A stretch of DNA of 64,000 nt from Trinickia dabaoshanensis. GTDB taxonomy: Bacteria; Pseudomonadota; Gammaproteobacteria; Burkholderiales; Burkholderiaceae. The position numbers were made by a program, and so were the translations under genes. The notes below the pieces were generated by a model. That model did not search any database, had not been told where the DNA came from, and worked only from the letters and a program-made list of their open reading frames with translations. Numbering within the stretch: position 1 is the stretch's first letter; each line of letters opens with the position of its first letter. The stretch is from assembly GCF_002879885.1 (NCBI RefSeq), contig NZ_PNYA01000004.1, positions 228,614-292,613 of the forward strand. The letters run 5' to 3'. Positions 14,882-24,074 of the stretch are shown piece after piece.

Positions 14882-16420
14882 TCACGTCGACGAGAAGGGA
14901 GTCGCGGTAGTCGCGCGCCTCGCCGCTCGCGATACGTCTGCAGGCGTTGATGCGCCGCGCGCGCCCGGGGCCTCTATCTCGCCGCGCGCATAAGCGACAC
15001 ACCGCTTGGCGAGAATTTCCGTGGGATCCGCCAACCACGCGACACGCCCGCTCGCGCTGGAGCGTTCACCTTGAGGCAGCAGCAGCGGCAGTTCGGTGCA
15101 GCCAAGAATAATCACTTGGCACCCGCGCTCCATTAGCCCATCGCAGGCTGCCGCGATATCGTCCATGCATTCCCCGGTCGTATAGCCCGCTTTCACGCCC
15201 TTGGGCCCGTAGATCGCTCGCATGACACGTTCTTGCAACGCCGGAGCCGGCGTGACCTGAACGAGTCCTGCCGCGGTCAGCGGCCGCTCGTATACGCGGC
15301 TGGCAATCGTACCCGTGGTCGCCAGCAAACCGACTTCGCGCAGCGTAGGAAACGTGGCACGCAAGAGCTCGGCGGTAACCGTCAACATATTGACGATCGG
15401 CACGTTCAAATAGGGCTGAATGCGTTCGACGAACGCATGGGCGGTATTGCAAGGAATCGCGATGATGTCCGCAGCGCCGGCCTCGAGCTTCTTGCAAGTC
15501 GCATACAGTGAAACCGTCGGATCTGCCCCACCGGCGACTAAGCTTTCGGTGCGATCGGGGATCTGCGGGTTTTGTTCGACCAGTAGTTTGATGTGATCTT
15601 GATCGCGCGTAGCGGGCGTATTACGGACGATCTTCTGCATGAAATCGACCGTGGCTGCGGGGCCTACGCCTCCTACCACACCCACTTTGAAGGTACGTGT
15701 CCGACTCGCGTATTGCCCGTTCAACACATATTGCGCGTAGACGCAGTTCGCATCGACGAGCGGTACATCGAGCGGTTCGAGATGCTCCACCACGAGCCCG
15801 AGTTCGGTCAGCCCCGTCAGCAGCAGGTCCGCGCCCCTCGCCATCAAACCCGCGCACGCCTCGCGCAGCAGCTCGATCGAACGCCCCGCCCAATTGCCGG
15901 ATTCGACGCCGCTCCGGCCATACACCGCCTGCGTTACACGGTTCGAGTGTTCGCCTTCGTCGACTTGCGGATACAAAACCTCGAACTGCGGGTTCGCGAA
16001 ATACCGCTCGAATAGGCCGCTTTCCGCAATGGAGTCAGAAGTCAAAATGCCGACGCGCCGAATGCCCGGGAACCGACGGCGCACGTGCGCATGCAAGCCC
16101 TCGACCATGTCCACGATCTCGATCGCGCAGTTCTCCCGCAATTGCTCGAGGTAGAGGTGGCTCACGAAGCTCGGAAGGACGACCGTCGTCACGCCTCGGC
16201 TCTCGAGCGAGAGAATCGTGTCGTAGACGTACAGCTTGCGTTGCGTGCTGTGCGGGTCGTCGGAAACGTCACTTTGGATCGGATGCTGCTCGAACACGAT
16301 GTCGAGGCGCTCGCCGTCTTCCGACGCCGACGCGGATTTGATCATCTTGAAGAAAACGTCCGCGGCGCCGAGCACGCCATCCCCTCCGACGACGCCGAAC
16401 GAGCGATTGATCGGATGCAT
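14882..16420 (-). CDS. Two-domain aspartate/glutamate racemase-family protein
   Basis: A 512-residue fusion of two Asp/Glu racemase domains. The C-terminal domain (from about residue 244) has both catalytic cysteines in their motifs: IPCNTAH (Cys324) and GCTEL (Cys441). The N-terminal domain aligns with it (FGVVGGDGVLGAADVFF), but the matching sites read PSFVSH (83-88) and GLTEL (203-207), so both cysteines are lost and it is probably non-catalytic. ATG 16420 is 8 bp after the symporter stop; a GTG overlapping that stop (16432) is an alternative. Co-transcription with a dicarboxylate symporter suggests D-/L-aspartate or glutamate interconversion. Confidence 0.9.
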   Translation of the reverse strand: MHPINRSFGVVGGDGVLGAADVFFKMIKSASASEDGERLDIVFEQHPIQSDVSDDPHSTQRKLYVYDTILSLESRGVTTVVLPSFVSHLYLEQLRENCAIEIVDMVEGLHAHVRRRFPGIRRVGILTSDSIAESGLFERYFANPQFEVLYPQVDEGEHSNRVTQAVYGRSGVESGNWAGRSIELLREACAGLMARGADLLLTGLTELGLVVEHLEPLDVPLVDANCVYAQYVLNGQYASRTRTFKVGVVGGVGPAATVDFMQKIVRNTPATRDQDHIKLLVEQNPQIPDRTESLVAGGADPTVSLYATCKKLEAGAADIIAIPCNTAHAFVERIQPYLNVPIVNMLTVTAELLRATFPTLREVGLLATTGTIASRVYERPLTAAGLVQVTPAPALQERVMRAIYGPKGVKAGYTTGECMDDIAAACDGLMERGCQVIILGCTELPLLLPQGERSSASGRVAWLADPTEILAKRCVAYARGEIEAPGARGASTPADVSRAARRATTATPFSST

Positions 16421-16428
16421 AGCGACAC

Positions 16429-17724
16429 TCACTGCGCTTCGCCTTGCAGCGATTCGAACGACGTCTTGCGCGCGACGCGGCTCGCACGGGCCGTTTCCCA
16501 TTTCGCGATGACGGCCGTTGCGACGCTGTTCCCTATCACGTTGGTCATCGTGCGGCCCATGTCGAGAATCTGGTCGATGGCGAGGACAAGGGCCACGCCC
16601 GCGACGGGAAGATGAAACATCGGCGCGACTGCCGCGACGACCACGACCGAGCCGCGCGGCACGCTCGCCATGCCCTTGCTGCTCAGCATCAGCACCAGCA
16701 GCATCAGGATCTGTTGCGAGAGCGGCATGTCCACGCCGAACGCCTGCGCAATGAAGATGGCTGCGAACGACTGATACATCATCGAACCGTCGAGGTTGAA
16801 CGCGTATCCGAGCGGCAATGTAAAGCCCACCACCTTCTTGTCGACGCCAAATGCTTCGAGTTGTTCGGTCAAACGTGGGTAAGCCGCCTCGCTGCTCGCG
16901 GTGGAAAACGCCAGCAACGCGGGCTCACGGATGGCCTTCAGCAGCGAGCCCATGGGTTTGCCCAAGAATAGGTAGCCAATGCCGATCAGCGCGGCCCACA
17001 GCAGGACCAGCCCGAAATAGAAGTCGCCGATCAACTTGCCGTAGGTCACCAGCACGTCCAGGCCGCGGATCGTCACCACCGACGCGAGCGCTCCGAACAC
17101 GCCGATCGGCGCAGCGCGCATCACATAGTTCGTCAGTCGCAACATCACCGGCACCATGCCGTCGATCGCATCGACGACCACCTTTACCCGCGAATCCGAT
17201 TTGAGCGCTGAAAGCGCGACGCCGAAAAACACCGAGAACGTCAGGATCTGCAAAATGTTGTTACTCGCCATCGCATCGAGGAGACTGGTGGGAAAGGCGT
17301 GCGTGATGATGTTCTTCGCGGTCAGGCCACCCGTATCGAGCCCGGTCGCGGAATCCGCCGCGGTCGAAACCAAATGGAGGCCGGCACCGGGTTGAAGGAA
17401 GTTTGCGAGCGCGAGACCGAATGCAAGAGAGACTAACGAAGCGCAGAAGAACCAGCCGATCGTGCGCGAGCCGATGCGCCCCGCCGCGGACGCACTATCC
17501 ATCCCCGCCAGCCCCGAAACGAGCGTGCAGAATACGAGCGGCGCAATGATCATCTTGATCAGACGCAGAAAAACATCGGTGACGATCGAGAAGTAGCCCG
17601 CGATGTTTTTTGCGGAAGCCGCGTCGGCTGCGTTCACGTGGCAGATGTGGCCGACAATGACGCCGAGAATCATCCCGGCTAAGATGGAATAGGTCAGACG
17701 GTTTTTCACGTTGGTCTCCCACAT
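16429..17724 (-). CDS. Dicarboxylate/amino acid:cation symporter (DAACS family)
   Basis: Sodium- or proton-coupled uptake of C4-dicarboxylates, aspartate or glutamate, as in DctA and GltP. The roughly 431-residue protein has the eight-helix, two-hairpin pattern. Signature sites are visible: FSTASSEAAYPRL (serine-rich HP1), NLDGSMMYQSFAAIF (cation site in TM7) and DQILDMGRTMTNVIGNSVA (TM8 substrate site). The start is uncertain: ATG 17724 fits the family, while ATG 17760 would add 12 residues; neither has a strong ribosome site. Its Arg in TM8 (MGRTMTN) is typical of acidic-substrate carriers, consistent with the racemase next to it. Confidence 0.9.
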   Translation of the reverse strand: MWETNVKNRLTYSILAGMILGVIVGHICHVNAADAASAKNIAGYFSIVTDVFLRLIKMIIAPLVFCTLVSGLAGMDSASAAGRIGSRTIGWFFCASLVSLAFGLALANFLQPGAGLHLVSTAADSATGLDTGGLTAKNIITHAFPTSLLDAMASNNILQILTFSVFFGVALSALKSDSRVKVVVDAIDGMVPVMLRLTNYVMRAAPIGVFGALASVVTIRGLDVLVTYGKLIGDFYFGLVLLWAALIGIGYLFLGKPMGSLLKAIREPALLAFSTASSEAAYPRLTEQLEAFGVDKKVVGFTLPLGYAFNLDGSMMYQSFAAIFIAQAFGVDMPLSQQILMLLVLMLSSKGMASVPRGSVVVVAAVAPMFHLPVAGVALVLAIDQILDMGRTMTNVIGNSVATAVIAKWETARASRVARKTSFESLQGEAQ

Positions 17725-17968
17725 CGTGATCGTTGAACGGTGGCTCGCGGCGGTGGCCATGCAAGGGCCGCAGGTCCACGAAGGCTGAGCGCACGCGCGG
17801 CGCGATGTGCCGCGGCGAGCAAGCTGAAGCGATGGTAGGGCGCAGAAAAGCCGAGTTGATGCGATCGCTGCATTGGCCCATGCGGGCGACGCATAACGTT
17901 CGGAATGCTTTACTGGGCGGGGCGTTGGCGGATTTTTGACTGTACTGTCGGAGCGTCGAACAGGCGGA

Positions 17969-18949
17969 TCAGCGGCGCGTCAATACGAGCGTCTGCTGCT
18001 CCCCTGCCGGCTCGAAGGCGGCGCGCATCGCGTGCGAGGTGCCGAACTCGTCGATCGCCTGGATCTCGCACGAGGTCCAAGGGAGCCGTGCCGGCAGATC
18101 GGCACTGCCGGTTTCGCCTTGGACGAGGACAATGACGCCTTCGCCCGCGCGTGGTCTCGCCACGACACGATGCCGGTACGCATCGAGCGTAGAAGGCAAT
18201 GCGTAGTGAATCGACCTTGCGCCGGGCGCCGCGAAGCCGGTGAAACTGAACGCCGTGCCGTGCGCTTGCAGATCGTCGCAACGAAGGAGGCTAGCGGGCG
18301 AGACGTCGAACGATACGAGTCCTAAGCGGCGGCCATCCACATAAACGCCGCAGTAGTAGTAATCGACCTCACGCGGCGGATGACCGCGCGCAACGCTTCT
18401 CGGGAATGCGCTCTCCCGCTCGCATCGATATTCGACGGACCGCGCGAAATCCTGCGCCGGCAATCGCTCCGGTTTCAATTGCACGAAAGGCACCGCGGCG
18501 TCGCCCTCGGATGCCAACGATAAGCCCCCATCGCCGCGCACTTGGCAGCCGATCCGTTTCGGACGCGTATCGGCCGTCTGCACATACCAAACGATCGACT
18601 CGCCGCCGGCCGCCTTCTCCGGCGGCGCGGGCTTGCGTTCGTCGGCTGCCGGGAAGAAGGCGTACCGGTTGCGTACGCGGGTGACGCCCCACCCTCGCGC
18701 GATCTCGCCCGAGGCCGGCACGTTCGGCAGCGGCTCGCCGCTCTCATGGTCGATCAATCGGATGCTCTCGCGCTGAGCGTCGCTCAAGGAAACGCTCTCG
18801 CCGTTCGCGTCGATCGCGCGCACCCGCACGGTCAACTCGACTTGCTGGCGGCCATTCCGATAAAGACGGCTGCTCGGCGAACTGACCGTCATGTCTTGCA
18901 AGACGAGCGTCGCCCACGGCGAGCGGGTTTGCGCCAGCCGAATGTTCAT
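17969..18949 (-). CDS. Unknown protein (326 aa)
   Basis: I do not recognise a family. The start ATG 18949 is supported by a strong CAGGGAGAAAGCG site; an in-frame extension to 19042 is not needed. The 326-residue protein has no signal peptide or membrane span. Its N-terminal 70 residues look like a beta-sandwich (SPWATLVLQDMTVSSPSSR, then LYRNGRQQVELTVRVRAID with a following SLSDAQRESIRLID). A cysteine-containing middle part has a DYYYCGVYVDGRR segment. It stands alone, divergent from the Ap4A phosphorylase gene. Confidence 0.8.
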   Translation of the reverse strand: MNIRLAQTRSPWATLVLQDMTVSSPSSRLYRNGRQQVELTVRVRAIDANGESVSLSDAQRESIRLIDHESGEPLPNVPASGEIARGWGVTRVRNRYAFFPAADERKPAPPEKAAGGESIVWYVQTADTRPKRIGCQVRGDGGLSLASEGDAAVPFVQLKPERLPAQDFARSVEYRCERESAFPRSVARGHPPREVDYYYCGVYVDGRRLGLVSFDVSPASLLRCDDLQAHGTAFSFTGFAAPGARSIHYALPSTLDAYRHRVVARPRAGEGVIVLVQGETGSADLPARLPWTSCEIQAIDEFGTSHAMRAAFEPAGEQQTLVLTRR

Positions 18950-19136
18950 CGCTTTCTCCCTGAAACCTGTCGCGTTCTTATCGGTTTCGCCGAAACGATC
19001 TCGCACGGCAGTGCAGTCTAGGACAAGATCTCCCGGACGCAACCGCTTTTTTCCGCTCGATCGACCGAGCGGATCTTCCGTGCCCGCGTTTGGGCCACAA
19101 TATCGGCATCGACCGCTCTGAACGTCGGATTCGACG

Positions 19137-20036
19137 ATGACTACCGCTTCGTTTCAACCCGGCACGCTCTGGCCCACCCTCGTCGCGCAAACGGCCCATG
19201 CACTCGCTTGCGGCGCGCTGCGCCCGATCGACACCATTCAAACCACGCTCGACGACGCGGGCGTTCGCTTCGTCGTCAGGCAGGTGTCGAGCCTCGTTCG
19301 CAAGCCCAAGCAAACGATGCGTTCGACCGAACCGCCCGTCGATCCGTTCCTCCCGCACGACCCTAATCTATTCGTTGCGGATATATCGCCTACGCATTTC
19401 GCGCTGCTCAATAAGTTCAACGTCATCGACCACCACTTGCTGATCGTGACGCGCGCGTCCGAGCCGCAAGAAGCACTCCTAGACCTCGACGATTTCACGG
19501 CATGGTTCGCATGTTTGAACGAGTTCGACGGCCTCGGGTTTTACAACGGCGGACGCGATGCGGGAGCCAGTCAACCGCACAAGCATCTGCAGATCGTGCC
19601 GCTGCCGCTCGGCGACATGGGGCAAGCGCTTCCAATCGACGTGCTGATCGAAGCCGCATTAGCCGAATCGAAGATCGGCCGCCTACCGGGACTGCCGTTC
19701 GAGCACGCTTTCGTGCGGCTCGAAACCGGGCCGGCCTCGGAGGTCGCGCGCCAAGCATTCGAACGCTATCGCGCGTTGCTCGATGCGGCCGGCGTGGGCG
19801 CCGTGGAGGCCGCGGGTCGCCTGCATCAATCCGCGCCTTACAACTTGCTCACGACGACGAAGTGGATGCTGCTCGTGCCGCGCGGTGCCGAGCAAGCGGA
19901 AGGATTGGCCGTCAACGCGCTCGGCTTCGCGGGTTCGCTGTTCGTGAGAAATGCCGAGGAGCTCGAAACGGTACGCATGATGGGGCCGATGAGCTTGCTG
20001 CGCCGAGTGGGCCTGCCTCGCCGGGATGTCGCATAA
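19137..20036 (+). CDS. Ap4A phosphorylase (ATP adenylyltransferase)
   Basis: Cleaves diadenosine tetraphosphate phosphorolytically to ATP and ADP, limiting a stress nucleotide. The 299-residue protein has the APA1/2-type N-terminal domain (LVRKPKQ, DPNLFVADISPTHFALLNKF) and the histidine-triad-like catalytic motif SQPHKHLQIVPLP. The C-terminal domain has APYNLLTTTKWMLLVPR, where substrate phosphate contacts are made in yeast Apa2. The length fits the family. It stands as a single gene with a 187-bp divergent upstream region. Confidence 0.92.
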   Translation: MTTASFQPGTLWPTLVAQTAHALACGALRPIDTIQTTLDDAGVRFVVRQVSSLVRKPKQTMRSTEPPVDPFLPHDPNLFVADISPTHFALLNKFNVIDHHLLIVTRASEPQEALLDLDDFTAWFACLNEFDGLGFYNGGRDAGASQPHKHLQIVPLPLGDMGQALPIDVLIEAALAESKIGRLPGLPFEHAFVRLETGPASEVARQAFERYRALLDAAGVGAVEAAGRLHQSAPYNLLTTTKWMLLVPRGAEQAEGLAVNALGFAGSLFVRNAEELETVRMMGPMSLLRRVGLPRRDVA

Positions 20037-20101
20037 GCGGCCCGTTCGCCGAACGCATTATCATGGGCGGGTCGCACTTTTTTAGACGAACTTTTTCTTC
20101 C

Positions 20102-21646
20102 ATGTCCGCCTTTGTCGTCGCGCCGGCACGTACGCTTTCCTTCCGCGCCGCGCTTGCCTCCCTCGCACTCGCGCTCGCCGCTTGCGCGGCACCGAATCCC
20201 CCTGCCGCGCAGCATGCGTATGTGGATCCGATCGGCTTGTTTCCGATGGCCGCCTACGATCAAAACGTCGATCACTGGATCGATCCGGCGAGCGCCAACG
20301 ACGACACGCCGTTCCTGAGCGCGGCACAGCAGCAAGCTCAGTGGAACGCCTATCTCGCTCGCTATTTCGGTACCGGCGAGCGCGATGCCTCGCCGTGGAA
20401 TCCGGCTTACATCGCTAATCGTCTATTCGGTCAAGGCGGCGCCGACATCGTCGACTTGCAACTGCGCCGCATCGGCAATTACGACAACGAAGGCAAGGGA
20501 CGCCGCACCATCGGCTATGGACAAAGCTACTTGCCGCATTCCGCTCGATGGATCGACGATATCGAGCGCAATATGAATTTGCAGCAATTCGGACAGGCAC
20601 CGCGGTATTCGCCACGCGCACGCGCGATCGCGACCGATGCCCTGCTCGTGCGCGAATTGCCGACGATGGATCCTTCGTTCTATTCGCACACGCTCGCAGG
20701 CCAAGGTTATCCGTTCGACAATCTGCAAATCTCGTCGGTTCGGCCCGGCACGCCGCTTTACGTGCTGGGCCATAGCGTGGATGGCGCATGGGATTACGTG
20801 CAAGCGCCCGACGTGCAAGGCTGGGTCTTAGCAAGCGGAGTAGGCTCGGCGGACGATGCGTTCATCGCGAACTGGACGCATCGTCCGAGCACCGGCTGGG
20901 GTGTGGCGATAACGGCATCGACTGCCGTCAGCGATACGACGGGCGTCTTCCGCTTCAATGCGACGGCGGGCACGCTACTGCCCGTTGCGGCAAGCTCGGC
21001 ACCGCTCCCGTCCACCGCCCCAGGCCACCATACCGTGCTCGTTCCCGCCCGCGATATCGACGGCCGCGCCGTGATACGGGAAGCGCAACTCCCCGACACG
21101 GCACTGGCTCCCGCCCCGATCGCAGCCACCCCGCGTCATTTGTCGTTACTGATCAAATCGTTGATCGGCCGCCCTTATGGGTGGGGCAATATGAATTTCT
21201 ATAACGATTGCTCCTCTGAATTGCAGAGCATTTTCGCGGCGTTCGGCGTATGGTTGCCGCGCCATTCGTCGGCGCAAATGACGGCCGGCGATATGACCGA
21301 CCTCTCGACCGAATCGCCGGCGCAGCGGCTCGATTATTTGATCGAGCACGGCAAGCCGATGCGTACGCTGATTTATATCGGCGGGCACGTCATGCTTTAT
21401 TTGGGCAATACCACGCGCGACGGGCGCACGGTTCCGGTTGTCTACCAGGACATCTGGGGGCTGCGTCCGGCCGACAACAGCCGGCGTGCGGTGATCGGCG
21501 GCTCGGTGATCTTCCCGCTTTTGCTCACGATTCCCGAAGACCCGAGTCTGGAATCGCTGGCCGCGACGCGGATCTTTCAAATCACCGTGCTCGGTATGCC
21601 CAGCGGCGCGGCGCCACCGCCGACCGACGAGAACCCGGCGAGTTGA
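20102..21646 (+). CDS. SH3/NlpC-P60 cell-wall endopeptidase lipoprotein
   Basis: A 514-residue predicted lipoprotein; the signal peptide ends in a lipobox (ALAAC, Cys28). The middle holds an SH3-like region (RPGTPLYVLGHSVDGAWDYVQAPDVQGWVLASGV). The C-terminal NlpC/P60 domain has the catalytic cysteine in NDCSSELQSIFAAFGVWLPRHSS and the histidine in IYIGGHVMLYLG. Such proteins cut stem peptides of peptidoglycan, often at gamma-D-Glu-diamino acid bonds. ATG 20102 gives the best signal peptide; an in-frame ATG at 20063 is possible. Neither has a clear ribosome site. Confidence 0.88.
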   Translation: MSAFVVAPARTLSFRAALASLALALAACAAPNPPAAQHAYVDPIGLFPMAAYDQNVDHWIDPASANDDTPFLSAAQQQAQWNAYLARYFGTGERDASPWNPAYIANRLFGQGGADIVDLQLRRIGNYDNEGKGRRTIGYGQSYLPHSARWIDDIERNMNLQQFGQAPRYSPRARAIATDALLVRELPTMDPSFYSHTLAGQGYPFDNLQISSVRPGTPLYVLGHSVDGAWDYVQAPDVQGWVLASGVGSADDAFIANWTHRPSTGWGVAITASTAVSDTTGVFRFNATAGTLLPVAASSAPLPSTAPGHHTVLVPARDIDGRAVIREAQLPDTALAPAPIAATPRHLSLLIKSLIGRPYGWGNMNFYNDCSSELQSIFAAFGVWLPRHSSAQMTAGDMTDLSTESPAQRLDYLIEHGKPMRTLIYIGGHVMLYLGNTTRDGRTVPVVYQDIWGLRPADNSRRAVIGGSVIFPLLLTIPEDPSLESLAATRIFQITVLGMPSGAAPPPTDENPAS

Positions 21647-21918
21647 GGGCGGCCGCAAGGGTGATAACGGACTTCCGTCGGCGATTTGCGGTTGAAGAAA
21701 CAACGCACCCAATTCATTACCGCCTCACATTCCCCGTAGTCATATCACTCGTCCAGATATCGATTTCAAATTTGCTTTGAATATTCCGCCATCAATTCCG
21801 GGCCCCCGAATTGCTCCGACGCCATCGCCTGTTGCTGGACAAAAACCAATTCCAAATAACGCGGTATCACCCCGGGGCCTATCCAAACATCGATATCTCG
21901 AGAGACATGGAGGCACAC

Positions 21919-24006
21919 GTGAAGGACATTTTCCTCACTCGCGTTTTGTGCTTGCTCATCGGCGTGACGAGCTTGATTGCCGGATGTTCAGGCGGGAGCA
22001 ACGACAACGGCACGCCGACCGCCGGCGAAGCCCTTTCTTTTGAAATGCAAGCGGGCGGACAACTCAACGAATTTTTCCGGCAAGGAAACGTAGCCGCCCA
22101 CTTGTTGATGCGATCTTCGACGAAGCCAAGGTTGCTCGTCGTATTCCCGGCGGGAAACAGTGGCACCGGGCTGTGGTTCCAAGATACCGCGCAGCCCGTC
22201 ACCTGGGCGCTCGACAATGCGATCTCACCCACTGTGGGTCATGACATCCACGGCCGGGCTTTATATGGTATTTCGGCCAACGTTTCGGCGGACACCAGTC
22301 AACTCACGCTGCGTGGCGCATTGCTGACCTCCGTGCGTTTCATGCGCGACTTCAACGGCGGCTATCCCGCGCCCGATAGCGTCCAGACCCAGCCCGTGGT
22401 GTCCGGCAATATCGTCTATTGGCAACGCGATCGCGTCGATGGCGCCGCGGGATATGCGCTCACCGTGCAGGTGATGGGCGGCGGAACGGTCAGTACGGAT
22501 ACGACAGGCGCGCTCGTGTTCAAGGCGGCCAACGGTACCGGCGGTTTGCATTTGCGGGTTTCCGCATCGACCGGCGAACAGCCGCTCACGCCGATTACGC
22601 ACGCGAACTTATTCAACAACACGGTCAATCCCGATACGCAGAGCCAAAACGTCGTCGAATTCTTGAGCTATGGCGACAAACTGCTCGCGGGGTCCTGGCA
22701 ATACGACACCTACTTCGGCCGAGACACGTTGATTTCCGTCCGCATGCTGATGCCCGTCTTGCAGCCCCCGGCCATCGAAGCCGGACTCACGTCCGTATTG
22801 GCCCGGCTCTCGCCCGACGGCATCGTCGCGCATGAAGAAGGGATAGGCGAGTTCGCCGTCATCGACAACGAGCGCAACGGCCGCGGCAACGACGCGACGC
22901 CGACCTACGACTACAAGATGATCGACGGCGACTACCTGCTCGCGCCGGTCATGGCCGCCTGGCTCATCGACGACACGCGCGGCGCGGCGCGCGCGGCCGC
23001 CTATCTCGCGCAGACCGAAGGCGGCGGGCAAACCAATGGCAGCCGGTTCGTCACGAACCTCGTGCATGTCGCGAACACCGCGCGCGCATTCTCGCAACAA
23101 AGCATCGCCTCCAATCTGATCCATCTGCGCGCGGGCCAGATCGTCGGCAATTGGCGCGACAGCACCGACGGCCTAGCGGGCGGCGTGTACCCGTATGACG
23201 TCAACGCCGTGCTCGTTCCGGCCGCCTTACGCGCCGCGAGCCGGTTCCTCGACAGCGGGCTGCTCGATCCCTACCTCAGCAGCGACCAACGCACGGCACT
23301 CGCCGACGCGGCGCAGCAGGCGTCGGTTTGGGAATCGGCGGCGCCCGCGCTGTTCGCGGTCGACGTCCCGGCGTCGCAAGCGGCGACGGACGTACCGAGC
23401 TACGCAGCGCAAACGGGCATACCGGCGGGCACCCTACCGAGTTCGACGACCTCGTTCTACGCGGTTTCGCTCGACGATCAAGGCAATCCGATTCCGGTCA
23501 TGAACTCCGACGGCGGCTTCGCCCTGTTGTTCGGCACGCCCTCTTCCGACGTGCTCACGCGCATCGTCACTGCCGCGGTACAACCGTTCCCGGTGGGTCT
23601 CGTGACCGATGCGGGCATGCTCGTCGCCAATCCGGCCTATGCGAACACCACGCTTTGGCCGCGCTTCACGAACGCGGCCTATCATGGCACCGTCGTCTGG
23701 TCTTGGCAGCAGGCGATGTGGGTGGCGGGACTCGACCGGCAATTGGCGCGGCAAGATTTGCCCGCCGACATCCGAACGTCGTTGACGAATGCGCGCTTGC
23801 GCATATGGCAGGTGATCTCGAACGCGTCCAATATGCGCGCGTCGGAAATGTGGACGTGGTCGTATGTCAACGGCGCGTATCGAGCCGAAGCATTCGGCAC
23901 CCATAGCGCCGATGCGACGGAAGCGAACGCCGCTCAACTCTGGAGCACGACGTATCTGGCGATCACCGATCCGAACCTGCGTGTCAGCAAGTTCTGGTGG
24001 CAATGA
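21919..24006 (+). CDS. Large lipoprotein, possible alpha/alpha-barrel glycosidase
   Basis: A 695-residue exported lipoprotein; the lipobox is LIAGC (Cys23). GTG 21919 is preferred because GGAGG lies five bases before it and yields an ideal signal peptide; ATG 21907 lies 12 bases upstream and overlaps that site. After a beta-rich N-terminal domain comes GSWQYDTYFGRDTLISVRMLMPVL and later WRDSTDGLAGGVYPYDVNAVLVPAALR. These resemble six-hairpin glycosidases such as debranching-type enzymes, with acidic residues in place. Substrate is unknown. It stands alone, convergent with the MFS gene. Confidence 0.8.
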   Translation: MKDIFLTRVLCLLIGVTSLIAGCSGGSNDNGTPTAGEALSFEMQAGGQLNEFFRQGNVAAHLLMRSSTKPRLLVVFPAGNSGTGLWFQDTAQPVTWALDNAISPTVGHDIHGRALYGISANVSADTSQLTLRGALLTSVRFMRDFNGGYPAPDSVQTQPVVSGNIVYWQRDRVDGAAGYALTVQVMGGGTVSTDTTGALVFKAANGTGGLHLRVSASTGEQPLTPITHANLFNNTVNPDTQSQNVVEFLSYGDKLLAGSWQYDTYFGRDTLISVRMLMPVLQPPAIEAGLTSVLARLSPDGIVAHEEGIGEFAVIDNERNGRGNDATPTYDYKMIDGDYLLAPVMAAWLIDDTRGAARAAAYLAQTEGGGQTNGSRFVTNLVHVANTARAFSQQSIASNLIHLRAGQIVGNWRDSTDGLAGGVYPYDVNAVLVPAALRAASRFLDSGLLDPYLSSDQRTALADAAQQASVWESAAPALFAVDVPASQAATDVPSYAAQTGIPAGTLPSSTTSFYAVSLDDQGNPIPVMNSDGGFALLFGTPSSDVLTRIVTAAVQPFPVGLVTDAGMLVANPAYANTTLWPRFTNAAYHGTVVWSWQQAMWVAGLDRQLARQDLPADIRTSLTNARLRIWQVISNASNMRASEMWTWSYVNGAYRAEAFGTHSADATEANAAQLWSTTYLAITDPNLRVSKFWWQ

Positions 24007-24025
24007 GAAAACACGAGCGCCATGA

Positions 24026-24064
24026 GCGCGAACTCGCCCGCTATCCGCGCTGACGAGTTCGCGC
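24026..24064. terminator. Inverted repeat between convergent lipoprotein and MFS genes
   Basis: GCGCGAACTCG (24026-24036) and its exact reverse complement (24054-24064) flank a 17-base loop. It lies between two convergent genes, the expected place for a bidirectional terminator. There is no adjacent T-run. Confidence 0.45.
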
Positions 24065-24074
24065 AACGCATGGT

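Noticed and set aside
14882..16501. Longer start (16501) for the racemase gene
   Set aside because: It would lie inside the symporter gene and add 27 residues without family similarity. ATG 16420 is next to a short GAGTG site.
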